This document shows positions 42,595 to 53,273 of a DNA stretch of 64,000 bases, piece after piece. The stretch comes from Akkermansiaceae bacterium (GTDB taxonomy: Bacteria; Verrucomicrobiota; Verrucomicrobiia; Verrucomicrobiales; Akkermansiaceae). Below the pieces are notes generated by a model. That model had not been told where the DNA came from. It saw only the letters and a list, made by a program, of their open reading frames with translations, and did no database searches. Position 1 is the first letter of the stretch. Each line of letters opens with the position of its first letter. The stretch covers positions 970,661-1,034,660 of the forward strand of contig JAHCBC010000003.1 of assembly GCA_019634595.1 (NCBI GenBank), written 5' to 3'. A program made the position numbers and the translations under genes.

Positions 42595-44952
42595 ATGGGT
42601 TTTCCGCTCTCTTTCCTCCGCTCCGCCACACGCAGCATCCCGGCTTTCGTGGCTGCGGGCATTTCGTTTTCCAGTGCCAGTGTCCGGGCAGCGGAGCCGG
42701 TGAGCGTGAAGGCCCCGGCTGCAGCCCCTTCGAAAGCCCAGCTCGCGGAGACCTACAAGAAGGAGATCCTGCCCATCTTCACGACCTATTGCTACGACTG
42801 CCATGGCGACGGCTCGAAAAAGGGGGAGCTGGCGATGGACCACTACGCGGACATCGACGCGATGATCGCCGACCGGGATGTCTGGAAGCGCATCCGCGAC
42901 CACATCGACTTCCGCCTGATGCCGCCACCGGACGAGGATGCTCCGGATGACGTCAACCGGAAGAAGCTCATTTCATGGATCGACGACGCGGTGTTCCCCG
43001 TCGATCCGAACAACCCGGACCCGGGCCACGTGACGCTCCGCCGTTTCAACCGGACGGAATACAGGAACACCATCCGCGACCTGCTGGGGGTGAACGTGAA
43101 TGTGGATGAGATCCTGCCCGCGGACGACAGCGGCTACGGCTTCGACAATATCGGGGACGTGCTCACCCTTTCCCCGGCCCACTTGGAGCGTTACCTGGAA
43201 GCGGCCCGTGTCGCCCTCAATCTGGCGATCGATCTCGGTCCGCTGCGTCTTCCGCAGAGGGTCGTCAACGGCCATGAATTCAAGGGCAATGGCAACCGTG
43301 ACAAGGAAGGCTTCTTCTTTTTCGCGAATGCGGAGGCGGTGAGGGAGTTCAAGCTGCCGCCGGGACGCTACAAGTTCATGGTCCGGGCCGGCGCGGAAGC
43401 CATCGCCAAGGAACCGGCGAAGATGGTCCTGCGGCTGGATGGCGCGGACGCCCACACATGGGAGGTGAAAAATCTCCGCTCCAAGCTGGAGACCTATGAA
43501 GCCGAGATCCGGGTCGAGGGAAAGGCGAACACGAAGGTGGGCATCGCCTTCACCAATGACTTCTACGACGCCGCGAACCCGGACCCGAAGGAGCGCGACC
43601 GTAACCTGCTGGTGAAGCAGGTCATCGTGGAAGGCCCGCTCGACGGGCCGATGGCCCCGCGCCCAGAGACCCACCGCAGGATCTATGGTGAGAGGGCGAA
43701 CGACCTGACGGACGATGCCTACATGCTGGAGGTCCTCAACCGCTTCGCGCGGCGCGCATTCCGCCGTCCGGCGGAGTCCGGTGAGATCGAGCGCTATCTC
43801 GCCTTCAACCGCCTCGCCAAATCGCAGGGCAAGCCGGTGGAGGAAGCCATCCGCCACGCACTGGAGGCCATGCTGATCTCCCCGACCTTCCTTTTCCGCG
43901 AAGAGCCGGGCATCGGCACGGCGAAGGGCGGCCGCCAGCTCATCTCCGAACATGCGCTGGCCGCCCGGCTGTCATATTTCCTCTGGAGCACGATGCCGGA
44001 CGACGAGTTGATGAAGCTCTCCAGCGCCGGGAAGCTGCGCGAGAACCTGCCGCAGCAGATCGCTCGGATGCTGGCGGACAAGAAGGCGGAGGCATTCACC
44101 TCGAACTTCGCCGGCCAGTGGCTGCAACTCCGGAACCTTTCCGGGGCTTTCCCCAACCGCTACATGTTCCCGTCGTTCTACGACGACCGTCTGGCACCGC
44201 TGATGCGGAGGGAGACGGAAATGCTTTTCGCCAACATCCTCCAGGAAAACCTCCCGGTGGACACCCTGCTCACGGCGGACTACACCTTCATCAACGACAA
44301 GCTGGCGAAGCACTATGCCATCCCGGGTGTGGAGGGTGATGAGTTCCGGAAAGTGTCCCTGAAGGATACGCCCCGGCGCGGCATCTTCGGCCACGGTTCC
44401 TTCCTGGTGCTGACCTCCTACCCGAACCGCACCTCACCCGTGCTGCGCGGCCAGTACATCCTGGAAAACCTCCTGCACACCCCCGCCCCACCGCCCCCGC
44501 CGAACGTGCCGCAGCTCACCGCCACCGGTGGCAGCAAGAAGAAAGAGAGCCTGCGCGAGCAGATGGAAAGGCACCGGGATGACCCCGCCTGCGCCTCCTG
44601 CCACGCGTTGATGGACCCCATCGGCTTCGGGCTGGAGAACTTCGACGCCGTCGGACGCTGGCGCGAGAAAGAAGGCGCGATCCCCGTGAACGCCTCCGGC
44701 ACCCTCGTCACCGGCCAATCCTTCGCCGGCCCGCAGGATCTGATGAAGATCATCTCCAACGACAACCGCCATGCCTTCCACAAGGCGATGGCGGAAAAAC
44801 TCCTCACCTACGCGCTGGGCCGCGGGGTCGATTGGTATGACCGTCCGGCGGTCGAAACCATCGTCGCAAAGACGGATGCCGATGGCGGGCGCTTCGCCCA
44901 ACTGATCCATGCTGTCGTCACCTCCGTCCCGTTCCAGTTCCGCCGCGACTGA
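42595..44952 (+). CDS. haem-binding PSD-type protein (DUF1587/1595/1592/1588/1585)
   Basis: A 785-residue exported protein of the Planctomycetes-Verrucomicrobia group. After the signal peptide (ending about SASVRAAEP) comes a cytochrome-like CxxCH motif in TTYCYDCHGDGSKKG. The DUF1587-like segment follows (LRRFNRTEYRNTIRDLLG), then DUF1595 (DDAYMLEVLNRFARRAFRRP) and DUF1592 (ALAARLSYFLWSTMPDDEL). DUF1588 contains a second CxxCH in DPACASCHALMDPIGFGLENFD. DUF1585 closes the protein (KMAEKLLTYALGRG). It is probably a periplasmic di-haem electron-transfer protein or oxidoreductase. The DUF1552 gene follows, the usual partner. ATG 42595 gives the signal peptide. Confidence 0.93.
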   Translation: MGFPLSFLRSATRSIPAFVAAGISFSSASVRAAEPVSVKAPAAAPSKAQLAETYKKEILPIFTTYCYDCHGDGSKKGELAMDHYADIDAMIADRDVWKRIRDHIDFRLMPPPDEDAPDDVNRKKLISWIDDAVFPVDPNNPDPGHVTLRRFNRTEYRNTIRDLLGVNVNVDEILPADDSGYGFDNIGDVLTLSPAHLERYLEAARVALNLAIDLGPLRLPQRVVNGHEFKGNGNRDKEGFFFFANAEAVREFKLPPGRYKFMVRAGAEAIAKEPAKMVLRLDGADAHTWEVKNLRSKLETYEAEIRVEGKANTKVGIAFTNDFYDAANPDPKERDRNLLVKQVIVEGPLDGPMAPRPETHRRIYGERANDLTDDAYMLEVLNRFARRAFRRPAESGEIERYLAFNRLAKSQGKPVEEAIRHALEAMLISPTFLFREEPGIGTAKGGRQLISEHALAARLSYFLWSTMPDDELMKLSSAGKLRENLPQQIARMLADKKAEAFTSNFAGQWLQLRNLSGAFPNRYMFPSFYDDRLAPLMRRETEMLFANILQENLPVDTLLTADYTFINDKLAKHYAIPGVEGDEFRKVSLKDTPRRGIFGHGSFLVLTSYPNRTSPVLRGQYILENLLHTPAPPPPPNVPQLTATGGSKKKESLREQMERHRDDPACASCHALMDPIGFGLENFDAVGRWREKEGAIPVNASGTLVTGQSFAGPQDLMKIISNDNRHAFHKAMAEKLLTYALGRGVDWYDRPAVETIVAKTDADGGRFAQLIHAVVTSVPFQFRRD

Positions 44953-44994
44953 AATTCCGAATAATTCCCTCTTCCAACCCTCTTACGCAAAGCC

Positions 44995-46296
44995 ATGAGT
45001 TCACGCCGCACTTTCCTCAAGGGCATCGCAGGCACCCTCGCCCTGCCCAGCCTCCAGTCGATCGTCAGAGCCGCACCCGCCGCCGCGGCCGCCGCACCCA
45101 CCCGGCTTGGCTTCGTGTACATCCCGAACGGGGTGAACCTGGACCTGTGGCAGCCAAAGGGCACGGAGAACATCTCCGAATCCCTGTCCCCTCTCTCCGC
45201 GCTCCGCCAGCATTACTCCGTAATGCGCGGGCTCGACCACAAGTATGCGAACTCCAATGGTGACGGCGGAGGCGACCACGCCCGCGCGAACGCCACTTTC
45301 CTGACCGGCGTGCAGGCCCGCAAAACCTCCGGCGCGGACATCAAGCTCGGCGTGTCCGTCGATCAGGTGGCCGCCCAGCAGCTCGGCCACCTCACCCGCC
45401 TGCCCTCGCTGGAACTTTCCACGGACCCACCCCGCCGCTCCGGCAACTGTGACTCCGGCTACTCCTGCGCCTACCAGTTCAACCTCGCATGGCGGGGTGA
45501 GGCGACCCCGGCTCCCGCCGAGCGGGACCCGCGGCTGGTGTTCGAGAAAATGTTCGGCTCCGGGGACCCGAAGGAGGACTCCCGCCGCAGGCTCCACCAG
45601 AAGAGCGTGCTGGACTTCGTCATGGAGGACGCGAAGCGCCTCAACAGCCGCCTCGACGGCTCCGACAAGGCGAAAATGGACGAATACCTCACCTCCGTCC
45701 GGGATGTGGAGAGCCGCATCCAGCAGGCGGAGAAATTCCGCATCGAGGCTCCGGAGGAACTCCGGCCCAACGGCGTGCCGGAAACCTACAAGGACCATAT
45801 CCGCACCATGTTTGACATGATGGTGCTGGCCTTCCAGACGGACAGCACCCGGGTCGCCACCTACCTGCTCGCCCACGACGGATCAAACCGGACCTTCGGC
45901 GAAATCGGCGTGACGGACGCCCACCACCAGCTCTCCCATCACCGCGGCGATCCGGAAATCCTCGCCAAGATCGCCCTCATCGACAAATTCTACATCGAGC
46001 AGTTCGCCTACTTCCTTGAGAAGATGCGCTCCATCAAGGAAGGCAGCGGCACGTTGCTCGACCACTCCATGATCGTCTTTGGCGGTGGCATCGCCGATGG
46101 CAACCGCCACAACCACAACGACCTCCCGATCCTCCTCGCAGGCGGAGGCAACGGCACTCTCAAGCAAGGCCGCGTGATCGAAGCGCCGAAAGGCACGCCG
46201 ATGACCAACCTCTACCTTTCCCTGCTCGACCGCATGAACGTGAAGGCGGAGCGCATCGGCGACTCCAACGGAAAGCTGGAGTCCATCGCGTCCTGA
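44995..46296 (+). CDS. DUF1552 domain protein, Tat-type leader
   Basis: A 433-residue protein with N-terminus MSSRRTFLKGIAGTLALPSL, a twin-arginine-type signal. It is followed by the DUF1552 signatures RLGFVYIPNGVNLDLW, NATFLTGVQARKTSGADI and GVSVDQVAAQQLG. The alkaline-phosphatase-like tail is seen in VTDAHHQLSHHRGDPEILAKI, MIVFGGGIADGNRHNHNDLPILLAGGG. This His/Asp-rich end suggests a metal centre. It begins 42 bases after the DUF1592 gene; the two are paired across PVC genomes. The biochemical function is not established. Confidence 0.93.
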   Translation: MSSRRTFLKGIAGTLALPSLQSIVRAAPAAAAAAPTRLGFVYIPNGVNLDLWQPKGTENISESLSPLSALRQHYSVMRGLDHKYANSNGDGGGDHARANATFLTGVQARKTSGADIKLGVSVDQVAAQQLGHLTRLPSLELSTDPPRRSGNCDSGYSCAYQFNLAWRGEATPAPAERDPRLVFEKMFGSGDPKEDSRRRLHQKSVLDFVMEDAKRLNSRLDGSDKAKMDEYLTSVRDVESRIQQAEKFRIEAPEELRPNGVPETYKDHIRTMFDMMVLAFQTDSTRVATYLLAHDGSNRTFGEIGVTDAHHQLSHHRGDPEILAKIALIDKFYIEQFAYFLEKMRSIKEGSGTLLDHSMIVFGGGIADGNRHNHNDLPILLAGGGNGTLKQGRVIEAPKGTPMTNLYLSLLDRMNVKAERIGDSNGKLESIAS

Positions 46297-46298
46297 GT

Positions 46299-46466
46299 AA
46301 GGAGGGTGGACACTCCTGTCCACCGACTGCAACAGGAACACAGGGCAACGGTGGAAAATAGGAGATGGCGCGAATCACCTTCGCGATCTCTTGGAGGTTT
46401 GCGTCTTTGCGGTAAATCTTCATGATTTGCCAATGCCGCCGGTGGACAGGAGTGTCCACCCTCCTT
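46299..46466. mobile_element. 168-bp MITE-like element with 27-bp perfect terminal inverted repeats
   Basis: The bases 46299-46325 are exactly inverted at 46440-46466. Each 27-bp end is itself palindromic (ggtggaca-ctcc-tgtccacc). The 114-base centre contains no complete gene; on the minus strand it includes a ccgcaaagacgcaaacc stretch like those in repeated verrucomicrobial intergenic sequences. It begins two bases after the DUF1552 stop codon. No target-site duplication is evident. It may be a non-autonomous transposable element or a REP pair. Confidence 0.6.
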
Positions 46467-46475
46467 TCTAAAACA

Positions 46476-46565
46476 CCAGGCACCCCGGGCGGGATTCGAA
46501 CCCGCAGAACGGTTTCCCGCCGTCCATCTTCGGAAAGATGGCTGCAACCCGATGAACGGGCCTGG
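46476..46565 (-). ncRNA. tRNA-like sequence, class II variable arm, 8-base anticodon-type loop
   Basis: Read on the minus strand, a perfect T-arm is present (GCGGG-TTCGAAT-CCCGC). A long variable arm precedes it (ACGG...CCGT), and before that a hairpin CCATC-TTTCCGAA-GATGG in the anticodon-arm position with an eight-base loop. A 6-bp stem CCAGGC/GCCTGG closes the 90-base unit. No proper seven-base acceptor stem or CCA end is seen, and the D-arm is atypical. It may be a degenerate tRNA or a non-canonical tRNA-like RNA. A TTTT run follows it. Confidence 0.45.
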
Positions 46566-46618
46566 CTGTCCATTCGCCTTCCGGAGTGAAATGAAAAGCT
46601 CCCACCAGGATGGAAACC

Positions 46619-46693
46619 TGGAGCGGGCGATGAGATTCGAACTCACAACATCCACCTTGGGAAGGTGGCGCTCTACCGTTGAGCTACGCCCGC
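46619..46693 (-). tRNA. tRNA-Gly (anticodon CCC)
   Basis: On the minus strand the acceptor GCGGGCG pairs with CGCCCGC, then discriminator T and an encoded CCA. The D-arm is AGCTCAACGGTAGAGC, the anticodon arm is CCACC-TTCCCAA-GGTGG reading CCC, and the T-arm is GTGAGTTCGAATCTCAT. It lies 53 bases upstream of the tRNA-like element on the same strand. Confidence 0.9.
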
Positions 46694-46853
46694 GCACGCA
46701 GGTTGCGCGGGAGGGGTCTAATAACCGCACCCGGTGACGTGCAAGGGTTGATTTGTCTGCGTTGGAATTTTCCCCCGATTTTCGACAGGGGGCATTTAAG
46801 GCTTCCGTCATGGAGCGTGATCTTCCTTTTTAGTGGACCGAATCGACCCATCC

Positions 46854-48935
<2,082 letters not shown>

Positions 48936-48962
48936 TCCAACCGGCCCACTTCTGATCCATCC

Positions 48963-48993
48963 AAAGCGGAACGGGCAACCGTTCCGCTTTTTC
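48963..48993 (+). terminator. intrinsic terminator of FAD oxidoreductase gene
   Basis: aaagcggaacgg (48963-48974) pairs perfectly with ccgttccgcttt (48979-48990) around loop gcaa, followed by a T-rich run. It starts 28 bases after the stop codon. Confidence 0.85.
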
Positions 48994-49021
48994 TTCGTCC
49001 GCTGCGATCCCCCCGGGCCAT

Positions 49022-49735
49022 TCACACGGAAGCCATGGCAGCCACCAACCGTGCCCTCTCCTTGCCATCGTCCTCCATCAGGGCGAGCAGCTCATCCACA
49101 CTCTGGGGAGTGAATTCATCGAATATCCCAAGGGCGGCCTTCACTTTCCGCTGGTGAACCAAATCGTAAGCGAGCCACATCAGCAGCACCGGCAGACCGC
49201 CGACGATGACCCAACCGGGAAGACCCCTTGTCACCCACATCGAGAAAAAGAAAAAGCAGCAGTAAATCGAGACCATGTCCACACTGCGGAGAGCCTCCAG
49301 ATCCGTATGCGGAGAGCTGGCATCGAAGTTCCTGCGCTTTTTGCTGAACTTCTCGATGAATCCGACAACATTCTGCCGGGCTTCCGGAACCGGCTCACCG
49401 AGCAGTTGGAGCAGGTGCCCCGCTTCCTGGGGCGCACATTCGTCGAACAGTCTGATCGCGGCTTCGATTTTTCCGTTGCTCAGTTTGATGAAGATCATCC
49501 CTGCAATGAATGAAACGGCGGCGGTGATATACAACCACAGAGGCCATTCGCTCACCTCAATCAGCAGGATCAGCACCAAGCAAGCGGCAAGTATCACGTA
49601 GGCTGGCACCAGCCTCCCGCGCAGCAACTGGAGGTCGGTTCGGCCATCATCCCCATCGGCGCGCCTCCTCCTGTCCCTGAATTCCTTCAGGAAATCCACC
49701 GTTTTGCGGCGTGATGCTTCGTGGGGATCGTGCAT
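49022..49735 (-). CDS. hypothetical membrane protein with two copies of an unrecognised unit
   Basis: A 237-residue protein built from two related units. Each unit has a charged opening (VDFLKEFRDRRRRAD and VGFIEKFSKKRRNFD), a DL-x-x-LR segment (TDLQLLRG and TDLEALRS), a pair of hydrophobic helices, and a closing block (KIEAAIRLFDECAPQEA and KVKAALGIFDEFTPQSV). It has four predicted membrane helices. A single-unit relative is encoded at 54435-54929. I do not recognise the family. The start at ATG 49735 is preferred since the upstream frame begins with an atypical extension. Confidence 0.68.
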   Translation of the reverse strand: MHDPHEASRRKTVDFLKEFRDRRRRADGDDGRTDLQLLRGRLVPAYVILAACLVLILLIEVSEWPLWLYITAAVSFIAGMIFIKLSNGKIEAAIRLFDECAPQEAGHLLQLLGEPVPEARQNVVGFIEKFSKKRRNFDASSPHTDLEALRSVDMVSIYCCFFFFSMWVTRGLPGWVIVGGLPVLLMWLAYDLVHQRKVKAALGIFDEFTPQSVDELLALMEDDGKERARLVAAMASV

Positions 49736-49803
49736 ACAGAATCTCAAAGGGTATCCCTGTCCGCAGACGCTGTCACGGAAATCTGGCACCACCGCATCCT
49801 CCC

Positions 49804-49834
49804 AAAAAAACCGGGGGGCGCATGCGCCCCCCGG
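49804..49834 (-). terminator. intrinsic terminator of the hydroxypyruvate isomerase-like gene
   Basis: Bases 49811-49834 are a perfect 24-base palindrome (left half ccggggggcgca). On the minus strand it is followed by a run of seven T (49810-49804). It lies about 30 bases beyond the stop codon of the gene 49866-50792. Confidence 0.88.
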
Positions 49835-49865
49835 TTCCTGATGAAAGTCGAAGATCTCCGGCGGA

Positions 49866-50792
49866 TCACACGTCGCAGATGCCGACCGCCTGCTTCAGGC
49901 TGCCGATCTTGTCCTCGCGCTTGGGAATGAACTCCTGGGCGACGTAGCCCTTGTAGCCGGTGTCCACGATGGCCTTCATGATGGCCGGGTAGTAGAGTTC
50001 CTGTGTTTCGTCGATCTCCGCACGGCCGGGAACACCGCCGGTGTGATAGTGGGCGAAGTACTTGTTGTCCTTCCGGATGGTGGCGATGACGTCACCCTCC
50101 ATGATCTGCATGTGGTAGATGTCATAGAGCAGGCCGAAATTCTCGCTGCCGACCGCCTTGCAAAGCTCCACGCCCCAGGTGCTGAGGTCGCACATGTAGT
50201 CCTTGTGGTTCACCTTGCTGTTGAGCAGCTCCATCGTGATCTTGAGGTTGAGCTTTTCGGCGATGGGCATCAGGCGCTTCAGGCCGATGGCGCAGTTCTC
50301 GATGCCCTTCTGGTCGTCCATCCCATCGCGGTTTCCGGAGAAGCAGATCACCTGCTTGCCGCCGGCATCCGCCACCTGCTTCAGGTAGGGCTCATAAATT
50401 TCGATGAGCGTGTCGTGGTGCTCGATGCGGTTGAAGGCCTTCTCGATGCCGCCGACCTTCACTCCGTCCTTGGTGGTGCCGGTCGGGTTGCTGAAGATGG
50501 CGCAGGTCATGCCATGCTTCTTGAGCGTCTCCATGTCCTCCGGCTTCAGCAGCTCGATCGACTGGAGGCCGAAGTCCTTGCCTGCAACGCAGAGGTCCTC
50601 CAGCGGGATGTCCTTGTAACACCATTTGCAGACGGAATGGTTGATCCGGCCGTTCATCCCTACTTTCGCGGCGGCATTCTCCGCCGCACCGAGGCGGTGG
50701 GAAAGTGAAGCGGCAGCCGTGGTGATGGCGGCGAACTTGGCCGATGTCTTGAGGAAATTACGTCGTCCGGTGATGGAAGAGGATGGATTCAT
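49866..50792 (-). CDS. Tat-exported hydroxypyruvate isomerase-like TIM-barrel protein
   Basis: A 308-residue xylose-isomerase-like TIM barrel. The N-terminus SITGRRNFLKTSAKFAAITTAAASL is a twin-arginine signal. The barrel shows the Hyi-like HSVCKWCYKDIPLEDLC, QSIELLKPEDMETLKKHGM, the acid residue in ITMELLNSKVNHKDYMCD, the metal-site YDIYHMQIMEGDV and HYHTGGVPGRAEIDETQEL. EFIP near the end is the last metal-ligand strand. Hydroxypyruvate isomerases interconvert hydroxypyruvate and tartronate semialdehyde. Exported relatives are abundant in PVC bacteria and the true substrate may be another sugar. Confidence 0.88.
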   Translation of the reverse strand: MNPSSSITGRRNFLKTSAKFAAITTAAASLSHRLGAAENAAAKVGMNGRINHSVCKWCYKDIPLEDLCVAGKDFGLQSIELLKPEDMETLKKHGMTCAIFSNPTGTTKDGVKVGGIEKAFNRIEHHDTLIEIYEPYLKQVADAGGKQVICFSGNRDGMDDQKGIENCAIGLKRLMPIAEKLNLKITMELLNSKVNHKDYMCDLSTWGVELCKAVGSENFGLLYDIYHMQIMEGDVIATIRKDNKYFAHYHTGGVPGRAEIDETQELYYPAIMKAIVDTGYKGYVAQEFIPKREDKIGSLKQAVGICDV

Positions 50793-50843
50793 GGCTCCCG
50801 CGAGCCTGAGCGGCTGGCATGCCCTGTCAAGTCCCCGGCGGAT

Positions 50844-53273
50844 TCAATCCTCCTCGATGACCAGACGCGGTGGACGTTTCATGCGGAACCGTTCCTCACC
50901 TTCCCCGATGTCCAAGCTGTCCAGCACGTTGGTGCGCTTCCGGATCAGCCCCGGCGCTCCGGAGGAAGGGGCGAAAGAGGGGGTCTCCGTGTGGTAGGGA
51001 TCATCACCCAGCAAGACGGGCTCCTTCGGCGCAACCGGACTGACATCCACGGCGCTGAGGGCGCCCAGTTGGGCGTTGGGCGTGAGGCCATCCGCCATCA
51101 TGCCGGAATGGACGGAGCAGAACGGGAGGTTCTCGGTCCCTTTGCGGAAGTATTCGGTCACCTTCATGCTCTCCATCCGGACGGTGCCCGTTTCCCGGTT
51201 CTCGACCGCATGCTGGCAAAACTGGGTCGCCCGCTGCCCGGACTCCGCACAGACCGGCACCTCCACCACCGTCGGCGGCACCTTGATCTCACCGCCGCCG
51301 AAGGAGGGGGATGCCGCATTCATCACGGCCTGCCAAACGGGCAGCGCCAGATCGCGGCTGAACGCACCCTCGTAGATCGGGTCACCCGCCCCGCTCAGAA
51401 AGCCGGTCCAGACACCACAGCTCACCCGCTTGTTGTAGCCGAGGAACCAGTTGTCGGAAAAGTCGTGGGTCGTCCCGCCTTTTCCGGCCCCGGGAAACGG
51501 CTTCTCCACCAACCCATCAAGCGCACCCGCAGCGGCCCCTCTCTCCATTCCGCCCACCATCATGCTGTGGACCTGGAACGCGGTCGCCGAGTCCACGATC
51601 TGCGGCGGAGTGACGGTCACCCGCGGACGACGATAGACGATGGCGCCGCGCGAATCCTCCACCCGGTCGATATAAACCAGCTCGGACGCCCCCGCCCTGC
51701 CTTCCTTGCCGAAGGTGGCGATGGCCCTCACCGCCTGCTTCATCGATACCTGCTCCCATCCCACGCACAGACGGGGGAGCAACTCGGTCTTCTGCATGGG
51801 GAAACCGAAGGCCACCGCCGCATCGACAACCTTCTGCAACCCCACCTGCTGGCCGAGGCGGAGGGAAGCGGCGATCTTCGAGGATTCGAAGGCCTCACGC
51901 AGCGGGATGTTCTTCCGTTTGATCTGCGGTACCCTGACCTCCTGCCCCCACTCACCGACGATGCCTTCCTGTCCGCCCACCATCACCGTGCGGTTGTCCA
52001 TGTGGTCGTCCAGCACCATGGATGAGGGTGTCTGTCCCGAAGCGAGCGCCGCCGCATAGAGGAACGGGAAAAAGGCCGTGCCGGGCGGACGCTTGCCCAG
52101 CTCGATGAAGTCGTAGTTGGACTGGGCGTAGTCCCTGCCCCCCACATGGGCCAGAACCTCTCCGGTGGTATGATCGACCATCAGGACGGCCCCCTGGACA
52201 TACTCCGGGGGCTTGTCGGAGGCACGCTTGTAGTCCGCGTGTTTCTGCCGCCGGTAGAGCGGATTCTGCTCCGCCCGCACGAGGCTTTCCTCCAGCGACT
52301 TCTGCGCCGCTTCCTGCGCATCCCTGAGGATGGTGGTGTGGACCTTGAATCCACCTTTCGCGAGGGCTTCCTCACCCAGCGCCTGCTTCACCCCGTCGAA
52401 GATCCTCTCATACAGGTGGGTGGTCCCCCGCAGCAGCGGCTTCGGGTTCAGCCCCAGCGGCAGCGCCTGCAGGCGCGCGACCTCCGCCTTGGAAAGGCTG
52501 CCCTCCTTCCCCATCCGGGCGAGGACGAAGTTCCGCCAGTTTTTGTTGCCGCTCGGGTTCCTCAGCGGTGAGAGCGGATTCGGGCTCTTGATAAGGGCAA
52601 CGATGGACGCGCACTCCTGCGGCTCCAGATCCATCGGCTCCTTTCCGTAATAGCCGAGCGCGGCGGAACGGATGCCATAGTAGCTGCTGCCGAGATAGAT
52701 CCGGTTCACATAGAACCCGAGGATCTCATCCTTCTTGTAGTGTTTCTCGATCCGGCGGGCGAGGAAGGCCTCCACCAGCTTCCGTTGGATGGTGGATTCC
52801 TTGCGCTTGATCGCCTCCTCACGCAGACCATACGCATTCCGCGCGAGCTGCTGGGTGATGGTGCTGGCCCCCTGGCTGTTGCCTTTCCATGTCTCGTAGG
52901 CAGCCCGGATGATGCCCCAATAGTCGATCCCGCCGTGCTTCGCGAAACGGGAGTCCTCCCCCGCCACCAAGGCATCGACGAAAACTTTCGGCACCTTGTC
53001 CATGCCGATGACGCTGCGGTTTTCGAGGAAGATCCGGCCGATTTCCTCGTCATTCCGGTCCAGGATGATGCTCGGCAACTCCAGGTCGTTGATGCGGTCC
53101 AAGTCATAGGTCTCCGCCCTTTCCCGGTAGGGGCGGGTGTATTGCTCCAGAAAAACGTAGCTGAAGACTCCGGCCGCCGCGATGAACAGGAGGAAGGAGA
53201 GCCACAAGCCTTTGCTCTTGTAGAACGGCCTCTTGCGACTCTTGTTGAGGGGGCGCTTTTTTTTCTCTGCCAT
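50844..53273 (-). CDS. class A penicillin-binding protein with degenerate transpeptidase motifs
   Basis: An 809-residue inner-membrane protein. A basic N-terminus precedes one helix (GLWLSFLLFIAAAGVFSYVF, about residues 22-42). The GT51 glycosyltransferase domain is intact: EDSRFAKHGGIDYWG (catalytic Glu106), GASTITQQLARN, RKLVEAFLARRIEKHY, KKDEILGFYVNRIYLG. The transpeptidase domain keeps its fold but not its catalytic triad. S-x-x-K reads PPGTAFFPF (Thr399, Phe402), S-x-N reads SSK (464-466), and K-T-G reads KGG (598-600). It probably polymerises glycan strands without cross-linking. The C-terminal tail (about residues 690-809) is Cys-containing and proline-rich. ATG 53273 is chosen. Confidence 0.88.
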   Translation of the reverse strand: MAEKKKRPLNKSRKRPFYKSKGLWLSFLLFIAAAGVFSYVFLEQYTRPYRERAETYDLDRINDLELPSIILDRNDEEIGRIFLENRSVIGMDKVPKVFVDALVAGEDSRFAKHGGIDYWGIIRAAYETWKGNSQGASTITQQLARNAYGLREEAIKRKESTIQRKLVEAFLARRIEKHYKKDEILGFYVNRIYLGSSYYGIRSAALGYYGKEPMDLEPQECASIVALIKSPNPLSPLRNPSGNKNWRNFVLARMGKEGSLSKAEVARLQALPLGLNPKPLLRGTTHLYERIFDGVKQALGEEALAKGGFKVHTTILRDAQEAAQKSLEESLVRAEQNPLYRRQKHADYKRASDKPPEYVQGAVLMVDHTTGEVLAHVGGRDYAQSNYDFIELGKRPPGTAFFPFLYAAALASGQTPSSMVLDDHMDNRTVMVGGQEGIVGEWGQEVRVPQIKRKNIPLREAFESSKIAASLRLGQQVGLQKVVDAAVAFGFPMQKTELLPRLCVGWEQVSMKQAVRAIATFGKEGRAGASELVYIDRVEDSRGAIVYRRPRVTVTPPQIVDSATAFQVHSMMVGGMERGAAAGALDGLVEKPFPGAGKGGTTHDFSDNWFLGYNKRVSCGVWTGFLSGAGDPIYEGAFSRDLALPVWQAVMNAASPSFGGGEIKVPPTVVEVPVCAESGQRATQFCQHAVENRETGTVRMESMKVTEYFRKGTENLPFCSVHSGMMADGLTPNAQLGALSAVDVSPVAPKEPVLLGDDPYHTETPSFAPSSGAPGLIRKRTNVLDSLDIGEGEERFRMKRPPRLVIEED

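Noticed and set aside
46476..46565. Selenocysteine tRNA (selC) interpretation of the tRNA-like element
   Set aside because: The anticodon-type loop does not contain TCA and no eight-base acceptor stem is present; no selA/selB gene was seen.
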